NCBI GenBank assembly: GCA_034926225.1 | Contig: JAYFRF010000007.1 | Location: 1-64,000, forward strand | Origin: JAAZKA01 sp034926225 | GTDB taxonomy: Bacteria; Bacillota; Clostridia; Oscillospirales; QAMX01 | Length of the DNA: 64,000 bases | Reading direction: 5' to 3' | In this document: positions 51,435 through 59,272 of the stretch, piece by piece | Layout of the letters: every line of letters begins with the position of its first letter | How positions within the stretch are numbered: position 1 is the first letter of the stretch | The notes under the pieces: generated by a model | The model's database searches: none | Told to the model about the DNA's origin: nothing | Seen by the model: only the letters and a program-made list of their open reading frames with translations | Program-made: the position numbers and the translations under genes

Positions 51435-52481
51435 TCATTTTCCTCCAAAGTCGCCGCGCGTAATCCGCAGCTCGTAACCGATCTCCGAGAGATGCGTGCG
51501 CAGTATATTTAAGGACTCCGCCGCGTCGTCGCCAGTAACCGCCTTGTTGTCGTATAGCATGTAATCCTTGCGCCGCACCTTCGGCGACAGGTTCGGCATG
51601 ATGACGTTCGCCCCCGCGAGGACTCCCCTCTTGCGTCCGTCGCCGGCTGCCGTGCCGAGCGCGGTCGTCGCGGGCAGGAGCACATCCGGAAGCATGATCC
51701 GGCACAGGCTCAAGCATAAGAGCGTCAGGTCCAAGCCGCCCGGCCGCTCATCGCGAAACGGGGTGTCGTGATGCGGCAGGAACGGCCCGATGCCGATCAT
51801 TTCCGGCTTAAATGCACGCATAAAGAGCATGTCGTCCGCAAGGCACGCGGCTGTCTGAAACGGGGAACCGATCATCATACCGCAGCCGGTCTGGTAGCCG
51901 ATGGCCTTCAGGTCCCGCAGGCAGCGCATGCGGTTGTCAAAGCTCATAGAAGCAGGGTGTAAGCGCTCATAGTGCGCGCGGTTCGCCGTCTCATGCCGCA
52001 GCAGATACCGGTTCGCGCCGGCACGGTAGAGGCGCTCGTACGATTCCCGGGTGCGCTCGCCAATGGACAGTGTGATCGCGCAGTCCGGATAACGCGCATG
52101 GATGACGGAGACGATTTCTGCCATGCGGTCATCGGTGAAGTAGGGATCCTCGCCCCCTTGCAGGACGAAGGTGCGGAATCCGGCGGCATATCCGGACTCA
52201 CAGCAGTCGAGGATCGTATCCGGTTCGAGCCGGTAGCGGACGGCGTGCGGATTTCCGGCACGGATGCCGCAGTAATAGCAGTTATTCTTGCAGATATTCG
52301 TAAATTCGATAATCCCGCGAAAATAGATGCCGTTTCCGAAACGATCGATTGCAATTCTTCGCGCAATAGACGAGGCATACTCGCGGGTACCGTCGTCAAA
52401 GCTGTCAAAAAGCGCCGTCCATTCCGCGTGCGTGAGCGATTTTTCCGCGTTCAGGCGGTCGATCAAGGCATAATTATCCAC
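51435..52481 (-). CDS. hydE: [FeFe] hydrogenase maturation radical SAM protein HydE
   Basis: A 348-residue radical SAM enzyme. The cluster motif is CKNNCYYCG (CxxxCxxC), with HydE-type features VLQGGEDPYF, the LSIGERTRESYERL strand, RHETANRAHYERLHP and the C-terminal NVIMPNLSPKVRRKDYMLYDNK. HydE builds part of the H-cluster from a complex made by HydG. It overlaps the ATPase gene by 8 bases. Its place next to NifH-like and component 1-like genes is unusual. PylB-like relatives were considered, but the HydE pattern fits better. Confidence 0.88.
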   Translation of the reverse strand: MDNYALIDRLNAEKSLTHAEWTALFDSFDDGTREYASSIARRIAIDRFGNGIYFRGIIEFTNICKNNCYYCGIRAGNPHAVRYRLEPDTILDCCESGYAAGFRTFVLQGGEDPYFTDDRMAEIVSVIHARYPDCAITLSIGERTRESYERLYRAGANRYLLRHETANRAHYERLHPASMSFDNRMRCLRDLKAIGYQTGCGMMIGSPFQTAACLADDMLFMRAFKPEMIGIGPFLPHHDTPFRDERPGGLDLTLLCLSLCRIMLPDVLLPATTALGTAAGDGRKRGVLAGANVIMPNLSPKVRRKDYMLYDNKAVTGDDAAESLNILRTHLSEIGYELRITRGDFGGK

Positions 52482-53292
52482 GGGTTTCCTCCTTTGGTGC
52501 GATGGAGAGCGGAATGACGTCGCGTACAGTTCCCTCCGGCGTCTTTATCGACCCGATCACGGCTCGGACGCCGAACGCGCGCTCGATTTGGCTCTCCGTG
52601 ACGATCTCCGCTGAGTCGCCGAAGATCGCGGTGCCGTCTTGAGAGAGCAGCAGCGCCCGATTCGCCCTTTGCAGCGCATGAGCGGGGTAGTGCGTGTTGA
52701 AGACACAGGTCATACCGTTCTTGGTAAGATTTGAAAGCGTATCCATCACTAAAAGCTGGTTGCGGAAATCGAGGTTGGACTCCGGTTCGTCGAGGATGAG
52801 CACCTTCGGCTCCGCCACGAGCGCACGGGCAATCAACACCATTTGCAGCTCTCCGCCGGAAAGCTCGTCGCAGCGCTTCTCGCGCAAAAAAAGGATACCA
52901 AGCTCCCCCATCACGCGTTCCATGATCTCATAGTCGCGCTTCCCCGGCTGCGAAAACGCGCCGAGACTGCCACCGCGTCCGAGAAGCACCATTTCTTCCG
53001 CCGTGTACGACGACGCGGCGCCCTTCGCCTGCGGAACATACGCCATCTCGCGCCAGAGCGTCCTCGGGGAAAGCCCCGCGATGTCCCTGCCGTCTAGCCG
53101 GCTTGTGCCGGACGTCCATTGCAAAAAACCCATAGCGCATCGCAGTAAAGTGGTCTTGCCTGAACCATTCGGGCCTAAAATTGCACACAATTCGCCGGAA
53201 CGTGCGTCAAAGCTGACATCGCGCAAAACCTCGGGAGTGTGCTTCTTATAGGAAAAGCATCCCCTCTCGACCGAAAACGTCACAGCTTCCAC
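52474..53292 (-). CDS. ABC importer ATP-binding protein (FecE/BtuD-like)
   Basis: A 272-residue ATPase with Walker A GPNGSGKTTL, signature LSGGELQM and Walker B VLILDEPESNLD. The pattern and the FecCD-type permease next door place it in the iron-chelate/cobalamin importer group. It overlaps the permease gene by 13 bases and HydE by 8 bases. Confidence 0.9.
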   Translation of the reverse strand: MEAVTFSVERGCFSYKKHTPEVLRDVSFDARSGELCAILGPNGSGKTTLLRCAMGFLQWTSGTSRLDGRDIAGLSPRTLWREMAYVPQAKGAASSYTAEEMVLLGRGGSLGAFSQPGKRDYEIMERVMGELGILFLREKRCDELSGGELQMVLIARALVAEPKVLILDEPESNLDFRNQLLVMDTLSNLTKNGMTCVFNTHYPAHALQRANRALLLSQDGTAIFGDSAEIVTESQIERAFGVRAVIGSIKTPEGTVRDVIPLSIAPKEETRG

Positions 53293-54296
53293 CCCCCCTT
53301 TTTACGCATGAGGAGGATGAAGAACGGCGCGCCGAGGATGGCGGTCAGAATGGAGATCGGTATCTCCGCTGCGGTAGCCGTGCGCGCGAAGGTGTCGACT
53401 GCGACCATGAACGCCGCGCCGATCGAGATCGAAGCGGGGATAAGCGAAAGGTGATTCGAGCCATACTTCATCCGGCAGATATGCGGCACGAGTAAGCCAA
53501 CCCAGCCGACTTGCCCGCACATCGATACGCAGGCTGCTGTCATGCCCGTCGCCGACAGAATTGTTACGACGCGCAGCGCCCGAATGTTCGTCCCCGTCGC
53601 CCGCGCCTCATCCTCCGGCAGCGGCAGCAGATTCATCCGCCAGCGCAGCAGATACAACGCGGCGAGCCCCGCGAGAATCAGCGGCGCACCGATGGCCAGC
53701 GTATCGTAGCCTTTCCCGTTTAAGCTGCCCATCAGCCAGTACGTAATCGCCGGCAGCTCCGACTCGGTATCGGCAGTGAATTTCACGAGCGAAACCAGTG
53801 CCGTAAACAGCGAACCAATCATGATCCCCGCGAGAACAATCGTATTCGTCCCCTCCCGACCTCGTCCGGAGAGGTAAGTCAGCGCGACGGCGAGTAGGCC
53901 GGTGGCAAGTGCGGCTCCCTGCACACCTGCGAGTCCAAATCCCAAAAGGATTGCCGCGGCCGCGCCGAAACTCGCACCAGACGCGACGCCCAGGGTATCC
54001 GGCGTCGCGAGAGGGTTTGCGAATAGGCTCTGGAACGCACATCCCGACGCCGAGAGTCCCGCCCCGACAAGCAAGGCTAAAAGCATGCGGGGAAAGCGCA
54101 TCGACCACAGGATTTGCTCGACCTGCGTGTTTGCCGTCACCTCCGCGCCGAGCTTGCCCGCGATAGACTGTGCGATGTCCGCTAGAGAGAGCGGAAACCG
54201 TCCGACAGCGAGGGATACAAAGCCGGTTGCCAGCGGCAGCAGGATCAATATCACGCGGTCGATAGGCTTTAGTGCGCCGATTCTTGACTTAATCAT
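53280..54296 (-). CDS. FecCD/BtuC-type ABC permease
   Basis: A 338-residue permease with about ten hydrophobic helices. Family stretches SMRFPRMLLALLVGAGLSAS, ANPLATPDTLGVASGASFGA and CGQVGWVGLLVPHICRM match FecCD/BtuC. It pairs with the ATPase and the lipoprotein of this operon to import a metal chelate such as a siderophore, haem or corrinoid; which one is unknown. It overlaps the regulator gene by 8 bases. Confidence 0.9.
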   Translation of the reverse strand: MIKSRIGALKPIDRVILILLPLATGFVSLAVGRFPLSLADIAQSIAGKLGAEVTANTQVEQILWSMRFPRMLLALLVGAGLSASGCAFQSLFANPLATPDTLGVASGASFGAAAAILLGFGLAGVQGAALATGLLAVALTYLSGRGREGTNTIVLAGIMIGSLFTALVSLVKFTADTESELPAITYWLMGSLNGKGYDTLAIGAPLILAGLAALYLLRWRMNLLPLPEDEARATGTNIRALRVVTILSATGMTAACVSMCGQVGWVGLLVPHICRMKYGSNHLSLIPASISIGAAFMVAVDTFARTATAAEIPISILTAILGAPFFILLMRKKGGWKL

Positions 54297-54546
54297 ATAA
54301 ATAATTGGAATATGCGGTTTTCGCGGTCACACCGGAAAGCCGCCCGATCTTCCCGGATAACTCGCTCGTAATATCCTGGTGTGCATCGATGACAATACAT
54401 ATGACGCTGACGCCCCGTTTACGGTATGGGATACCCATGCGTCCGATGATGTATTCGCCATACTTATGCAGAATGGCGTTTAACGCTTCAACAGAGTCAG
54501 GGTTTTCGACAATGATGCCGATGGTGGCGACGCGGGTTTGTGCCAT
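54289..54546 (-). CDS. TM1266-type iron-only hydrogenase system regulator
   Basis: An 85-residue ACT/NikR-C-like small protein. The stretches VATIGIIVENPDSVEALNAI and YIIGRMGIPYRKRGVSVICI, and the C-terminal KIGRLSGVTAKTAYS, match the putative hydrogenase system regulator family (TM1266), which is usually encoded with hydEFG. The first gene of the operon, it directly precedes the importer permease. A GGAG-type site precedes the ATG. It may sense a metal or cofactor and control this unit. There is no DNA-binding domain in it, so it probably acts with a partner or binds another protein. Confidence 0.85.
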   Translation of the reverse strand: MAQTRVATIGIIVENPDSVEALNAILHKYGEYIIGRMGIPYRKRGVSVICIVIDAHQDITSELSGKIGRLSGVTAKTAYSNYLYD

Positions 54547-54571
54547 AGCGGTGGTCTCCTTTAATATCAGA

Positions 54572-54613
54572 TAAAAAGCCGTATCCTTCGTTATTTAAAA
54601 CGAAAGATACGGC
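54572..54613 (-). promoter_or_regulatory. Terminator-like attenuator in operon leader
   Basis: On the minus strand GCCGTATC-TTTCGTT pairs with AACGAAGGATACGGC around a six-base loop, followed by TTTTTAT, only about 30 bases before the first gene's ATG. It therefore lies inside the transcribed leader. Premature termination here would control the whole nine-gene operon. No known aptamer is recognised upstream of it, although a smaller hairpin (TCCCG-TTTTTA-TGGGA) is present. Confidence 0.6.
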
Positions 54614-54848
54614 ATAATAACATATTTACAGCAAATCCCATAAAAACGGGATACTTTAAAATGAATATGACCGTTGCTTCCGTCTCAATGCACATATTTC
54701 GACGTCAGGAACAAGTATATTATACCACAGCGGTGGGATTTTGATAGGGACATTCCGCACAATGGTTTGGCTGTAATACACGGTTTTCTTGGTGGCCTTT
54801 GTAATTATCACCATACATCCGCGCCAGGGTCCCTTCTATTTTACACTG
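54614..54848. other. Leader and promoter region of hyd/nif-like operon
   Basis: About 235 bases between the trkA stop and the attenuator, without a gene. It contains the extended -10 described separately and the start of a leader of about 165 bases. Both the leader and the region before it show no ORF. Confidence 0.5.
54719..54727 (-). promoter_or_regulatory. Candidate extended -10 promoter of hyd/nif-like operon
   Basis: The minus strand reads TGGTATAAT, an extended -10 with consensus hexamer (54719-54724). The -35 is weak. Initiation near 54712 would give a leader of about 165 bases carrying the attenuator. Confidence 0.55.
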
Positions 54849-55523
54849 TCACTTTTTCTCCATCCACTTCAAAATATCGCTCTGCTCCCCTGCGATAAGA
54901 AGATGCTCCGTCGGACGGAAAACATGATCGGCACGCGTTACAGGAACGATGTGGTTATTCTCCTTGATGCCGATAATGTTAAAGCGGTGCCGAGAGCGTA
55001 CATTCATTTCCTCGATGGAGCGGCCAATCCATGACACGGGCGGGGAAACCTCGAAGATGCCGTACTCCGGGGACAGCTCGATGTAATCGAACGCGCCATG
55101 CCCCGAAAAGCGAACCGCTGTACGCCGCGCCATGTCGCGTTCGGGGTAAACGACCTCGTCCGCGCCGATCTTGCGCAGCAGATCCGCATGGATGTCGCGC
55201 TCTGCCTTCGAGACAACATATTTCGCGCCAAGCTCTTTAAGCTGCGAGGTGATCTCCATAGACGACTGGAAGTTTTTACTGATGCAAACGAAGCAAATGT
55301 CGAAGTTCCGCACGCCGAGCGCCTGAAGAACGTCCATATCCATACAGTCGCCGATCTCCGCTCGGGTAACCTGCGGCGCAGTGCGGTTGATCGCGTCCTC
55401 GTTTACGTCGACGACGAGCACCTCGTGTCCCAATTCCTCAAGCCGTATCGCGAGATTCCTGCCGAAGCGTCCCGCGCCAATAACCAACATCGATCTCATA
55501 TCGTTTTTTATATAACTCCTCAT
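54849..55523 (-). CDS. trkA: TrkA-type potassium uptake regulatory protein (TrkA/KtrA)
   Basis: A 224-residue cytosolic gating subunit. RCK-N nucleotide-binding motif MLVIGAGRFGRNLAIRLEELG, the acidic end of beta-2 (VVDVNEDA) and a RCK-C domain from about 140. NAD(H)/ATP binding controls the TrkH/KtrB channel. The start at 55523 overlaps the trkH stop (TAATG) and implies coupling; an in-frame ATG at 55499 is an alternative. It is the second gene of the trk unit. Confidence 0.9.
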   Translation of the reverse strand: MRSYIKNDMRSMLVIGAGRFGRNLAIRLEELGHEVLVVDVNEDAINRTAPQVTRAEIGDCMDMDVLQALGVRNFDICFVCISKNFQSSMEITSQLKELGAKYVVSKAERDIHADLLRKIGADEVVYPERDMARRTAVRFSGHGAFDYIELSPEYGIFEVSPPVSWIGRSIEEMNVRSRHRFNIIGIKENNHIVPVTRADHVFRPTEHLLIAGEQSDILKWMEKK

Positions 55524-56866
55524 TAGCCAATCAGGATTATTCCGACCGGATTTCTAATCTTCCCCGGCCCCCTCGAACGCATCATAGCCATAAACACCGT
55601 CAGGCTGCCGATGCGGCCGATATACATTAACAGGATCACCGCGATCATGGACAGTGCGGGCAACCCCGATGTGACACCGGTGGAGAGACCGACCGTGCCA
55701 AGCGCGGATAAACACTCAAACATCGCGTCGGTAATCTCTATCCCCTGCGCCGACAGCACCAGCATAGCGAAAAACGCCGTCAGAGCATAGCTTAAAATGC
55801 CGCAAAACGCACGCCACAGGACGTCGCTACTGACGCGGTGACTGCCGATTGTGACATCCTCATATTTGCGAAGGGATGCGACCAACGCGGCGATTGCAAC
55901 AACGATCGTCGTGATCTTGACGCCGCCGCCCGTACCGCCGGGAGCTGCGCCGATGAACATAAGAAGCATTGTCAAAAGCTTCGCGCCGGGGGACATGGAG
56001 GAAACCTGTACGACGGAGAAGCCCGCCGTTCGGGGGGTCACCGATTGGAACAGCGATGCAAGGATTTGCGTACCACGCGGCAGCTCCGCCAAAGCGGCAT
56101 CGTGCTCGAAAGCGTAGAAAAGCCCGGCGCCTGCAAGGATCAGCACAGCGGTCGCAAATATGACCACTCTTGTATGCTGCTTGAGCTTTTTATAGCGGAA
56201 TTCGCTCTCAATCAAATCGTTCCAGACGACAAAACCGATACCTCCGACGATGATGAGACCCATCACCGTAACGCTGACTAGGGCGTCGCCGATGAAATAC
56301 TCCAGCGACAACGACGGTGTGAAGATGCCCATCAGGTCAAAGCCCGCGTTGCAGAAAGCGGAGACAGAATGGAAAACAGCGAACCATATGCCGCGCACAA
56401 CGCCCAACATGGGTACGAAACGCAGCCCTAAAAGTACCGCGCCGACGCCTTCTATGATAAGCGTGCCATAGAGGACACGGCGTACCATGCGGACGACGCC
56501 GCCAACTTGATTCGACCCGACAGATTCCGACAACAACGAGCGCTCGCGCAGCCCTATGCGGCGGCCTACAGCCAGGGAGAACTGGAGGGCGACGGTCATG
56601 AATCCCAACCCGCCGATCTGAATGAGCAACAGGATAACGAACTGCCCGAAGAAGGTAAACTGGGTATAGGTATCGTAGATCGCAAGGCCGGTGACGCAGG
56701 TGGCGGACGCAGATGTAAAAAGCGCGTGGAGAAACGGAAGCGCCTGATGGTCGCGGCTGGCTGGAGGCAGCATCAGGAGCATCGCGCCGACAAGAATGAT
56801 CGCCGCGAAGCCAAGGGAGATCGTTCGCGTCACGGTCATCCGGTGAAAGTCGATTTGCAGCTTCAT
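55523..56866 (-). CDS. trkH: TrkH/KtrB potassium transporter membrane subunit
   Basis: A 447-residue channel-like protein with the four-repeat P-loop architecture. The filter-like Gly segments are TCVTGLAIYDT, CNAGFDLMG, GAAPGGTGGGVK and LGTVGLSTGVT, each contributing a selectivity residue. About ten membrane segments are visible. It moves K+ (and Na+) with the TrkA subunit encoded immediately downstream. Confidence 0.92.
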   Translation of the reverse strand: MKLQIDFHRMTVTRTISLGFAAIILVGAMLLMLPPASRDHQALPFLHALFTSASATCVTGLAIYDTYTQFTFFGQFVILLLIQIGGLGFMTVALQFSLAVGRRIGLRERSLLSESVGSNQVGGVVRMVRRVLYGTLIIEGVGAVLLGLRFVPMLGVVRGIWFAVFHSVSAFCNAGFDLMGIFTPSLSLEYFIGDALVSVTVMGLIIVGGIGFVVWNDLIESEFRYKKLKQHTRVVIFATAVLILAGAGLFYAFEHDAALAELPRGTQILASLFQSVTPRTAGFSVVQVSSMSPGAKLLTMLLMFIGAAPGGTGGGVKITTIVVAIAALVASLRKYEDVTIGSHRVSSDVLWRAFCGILSYALTAFFAMLVLSAQGIEITDAMFECLSALGTVGLSTGVTSGLPALSMIAVILLMYIGRIGSLTVFMAMMRSRGPGKIRNPVGIILIG

Positions 56867-57009
56867 ATTTTCATAAATGCCTTTTATTTTCGCAAGTATT
56901 GGGGACTACCAGAAGCGCATGAAGCGCCTTGAGACTAAGATGGGTATATTCACTGGAAAGGGAGAACAGGACATAAGGGCATATAAACGGGTAAACCGTA
57001 CACAGATAT

Positions 57010-57051
57010 CGCCGACCGTTTTGAACGAGAAAACGAAACGGTCGGCGTTTA
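57010..57051. terminator. Hairpin between cyclophilin and trk genes
   Basis: CGCCGACCGTTT and AAACGGTCGGCG pair perfectly over 12 bases around a 14-base loop. The T-tract is short (TTTATG, plus side) and absent on the minus side, so it may serve as an RNA-stability hairpin rather than a terminator. Confidence 0.5.
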
Positions 57052-57058
57052 TGAAATC

Positions 57059-57529
57059 TTATTCAACGGTAATATGACGGATTTTAACTGGGGTTTTCGG
57101 TTTATCGGCATAGTCCGTTGGTACGGCCGCGATCTCGTCGATGACGTCCTCGCCTTCGACGACCTTACCGAAGGCGGCGTACTCGCCGTCGAGATGGGGA
57201 GCTGAGCGATGCATGATGAAGAACTGGGAGCCGGCGGAGTCAGCGTGACGGGAGCGCGCCATGGAAATGACACCGCGCTCGTGCTTTAAGGGGTTGTCGA
57301 CGCCGTTGGACTTAAACTCGCCCTTGATCTGCCAACCGGGGCCGCCCATACCGGTCCCATCGGGGCATCCGCCTTGGATCATGAAGCCTGGGATCACGCG
57401 GTGGAAGGTCAACCCGTCGTAGAACTTGTCCTCAACCAAGCGCAGGAAGTTTTCTACGGTTACCGGCGCATACTCCGGGTACAACTCGAGCTTCATTTTT
57501 TGGCCGTTTTCCATTTCGATTATAATCAT
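57059..57529 (-). CDS. Peptidyl-prolyl cis-trans isomerase (cyclophilin type)
   Basis: A 156-residue cyclophilin, cytosolic with no signal peptide. Characteristic stretches: FHRVIPGFMIQGG with the catalytic Arg, GVISMARSRHADSAGSQFFI, and AFGKVVEGEDVIDEIA. It assists protein folding. GGAG lies upstream of the ATG at 57529. Monocistronic or co-transcribed with glnS, from which it is separated by 46 bases. Confidence 0.92.
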   Translation of the reverse strand: MIIIEMENGQKMKLELYPEYAPVTVENFLRLVEDKFYDGLTFHRVIPGFMIQGGCPDGTGMGGPGWQIKGEFKSNGVDNPLKHERGVISMARSRHADSAGSQFFIMHRSAPHLDGEYAAFGKVVEGEDVIDEIAAVPTDYADKPKTPVKIRHITVE

Positions 57530-57575
57530 CGATCAAATCTCCTTTTAAAGTGAAGCGCTTTTAACTTTTCGCTCT

Positions 57576-59231
57576 TCACTGTGGTTTATAGCTGTCCTTT
57601 AAGGACACGATGCGGTTAAACACATCGGTATCCTTCGTATCGCGGCAGTAGTAGCCAAGGCGTGCGAACTGGAATCGGTCGCCGGGATTTGCGTCCGCGA
57701 GGGACGGCTCCAGCTTGCAATTCGGAAGCTCGATGACGGAGTCAACGTTGAGATAGTCGTCATAGGTCTTGTCCTCGGGCATTTCGTTAACATTTTCCAG
57801 CGTAAACAGCTTGTCAAAATGCCGTACTTTCGCCTCGGCGGCATACTTCGCGCTGACCCAGTGGATCGTACCGCGCACCTTGCGTCCGTCGGCGGGCGTG
57901 TTGTTGCCGGTCACGAGATCGGCGGAGCAGAGAAGCCCGGTGACAAGCCCTGTATCGAGGTCCTGGATGACGTCGTCGCAACGGATGATGTAGCTGCCCA
58001 TTAAGCGCACCTCACCGCCCGGACGCAGTCTTTGGAATTTCGGCGGCGGCACCAGAGCGAAGTCCTCACGCTCAATCCACAGCTCGCGCGTAAAGGGGAC
58101 TTCGCGCTTGCCCGCGGACTCGTCCTCGGGGTTGTTAACGACGGGGAAGAACTCTGTTTTATCCTCGGGGAAGTTTGTGATCGTAACCTTTAGGGGATTC
58201 GTCACCGCCATGCGGCGGGGCGCGGTGCGGTTCAACTCCTCACGCACACAGGCCTCGAGAAGGCGGATATCGACGAGGCTGTAGACCTTTGCAACACCGG
58301 CGCGGCGGACAAATTCGAAGATAGATTCCGGCGTGTATCCACGGCGGCGCAATGCACAGATCGTCGGCAGGCGCGGGTCATCCCAGCCGTCGACAAGGCC
58401 GGTTTCAACGAGCTTTCTTAAATAGCGCTTGCTCATGACGGTGTTCGTGACGTTTAACCGGGCGAATTCATACTGATGCGGACGGGGATTAAAGCCCAGA
58501 TTATCGCAGACCCAATCGTAAAGCGGGCGGTTATTGAGAAATTCAAGGGAGCATAGGGAGTGAGTAATGCCCTCGGTTGCGTCCTGAATGGGGTGGGCAT
58601 AGTCGTAAAGGGGGTAGATGCACCATTTGTCTCCCTGGCGGTGATGATGGGCGCGGAGGATGCGGTAAATCGCCGGGTCTCGAAGGGTGATGTTCGGACT
58701 CTGCATGTCGATCTTTGCGCGGAGGGTTTTAGAGCCGTCGGGGAACTCCCCCGCCTTCATGCGGCGGAACAGGTCAAGGTTTTCTTCAACGCTGCGGCTG
58801 CGGTAGGGGCTTTCGCGTCCCGGCTCCGTGAGCGTGCCGCGGTATTCGCGCAGCTCATCGGCCGTCAGATCGCAAACGAAGGCCTTGCCGCTTTGAATCA
58901 GCTTTTCGGCATATTCATAGCACTGATTGAAGTAATCCGAACCGTAAAAGATATGATCGGGAACCGCACCGAGCCAGCGTAAGTCCTGCTCGATGGAGCG
59001 GACATATTCGACATCCTCCTTCGAGGGGTTGGTGTCGTCGTAGCGGAGGTTAAACTCGCCGCCGTATTGCTTGGCCATTGTATAATTGATCCATATCGCC
59101 TTCGCTGAGCCGATATGCAGGTATCCGTTAGGTTCGGGCGGGAAACGCGTATGAACATGATCTTCGCGTCCGGATTTCAGATCGTCTTCGATGATTTCGG
59201 AGATAAAATGCGTAATATGATCCTCACCCAT
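57576..59231 (-). CDS. glnS: Glutaminyl-tRNA synthetase
   Basis: A 551-residue class I synthetase. HIGH motif in PPEPNGYLHIGSAKA, KMSKS counterpart VMSKRYL, glutamine-binding RYDDTNPSKEDVEY and the C-terminal beta-barrel tRNA-binding domains (about 340-551). A direct GlnRS is unusual in Firmicutes, many of which use GatCAB amidation, but occurs in several Clostridia. The sequence shows GlnRS rather than GluRS features, for example the longer C-terminal beta-barrel part. Confidence 0.92.
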   Translation of the reverse strand: MGEDHITHFISEIIEDDLKSGREDHVHTRFPPEPNGYLHIGSAKAIWINYTMAKQYGGEFNLRYDDTNPSKEDVEYVRSIEQDLRWLGAVPDHIFYGSDYFNQCYEYAEKLIQSGKAFVCDLTADELREYRGTLTEPGRESPYRSRSVEENLDLFRRMKAGEFPDGSKTLRAKIDMQSPNITLRDPAIYRILRAHHHRQGDKWCIYPLYDYAHPIQDATEGITHSLCSLEFLNNRPLYDWVCDNLGFNPRPHQYEFARLNVTNTVMSKRYLRKLVETGLVDGWDDPRLPTICALRRRGYTPESIFEFVRRAGVAKVYSLVDIRLLEACVREELNRTAPRRMAVTNPLKVTITNFPEDKTEFFPVVNNPEDESAGKREVPFTRELWIEREDFALVPPPKFQRLRPGGEVRLMGSYIIRCDDVIQDLDTGLVTGLLCSADLVTGNNTPADGRKVRGTIHWVSAKYAAEAKVRHFDKLFTLENVNEMPEDKTYDDYLNVDSVIELPNCKLEPSLADANPGDRFQFARLGYYCRDTKDTDVFNRIVSLKDSYKPQ

Positions 59232-59272
59232 GAGAAAACCTCCGATATTCTATAAATTTATGGATTCTGTAC

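Noticed and set aside
45817..54546. Operon considered as a true nitrogen-fixation (nif) cluster
   Set aside because: No nifB, nifEN scaffold or recognisable FeMo-cofactor ligands; the two component 1-like proteins are too divergent and the neighbours are hydrogenase maturases.
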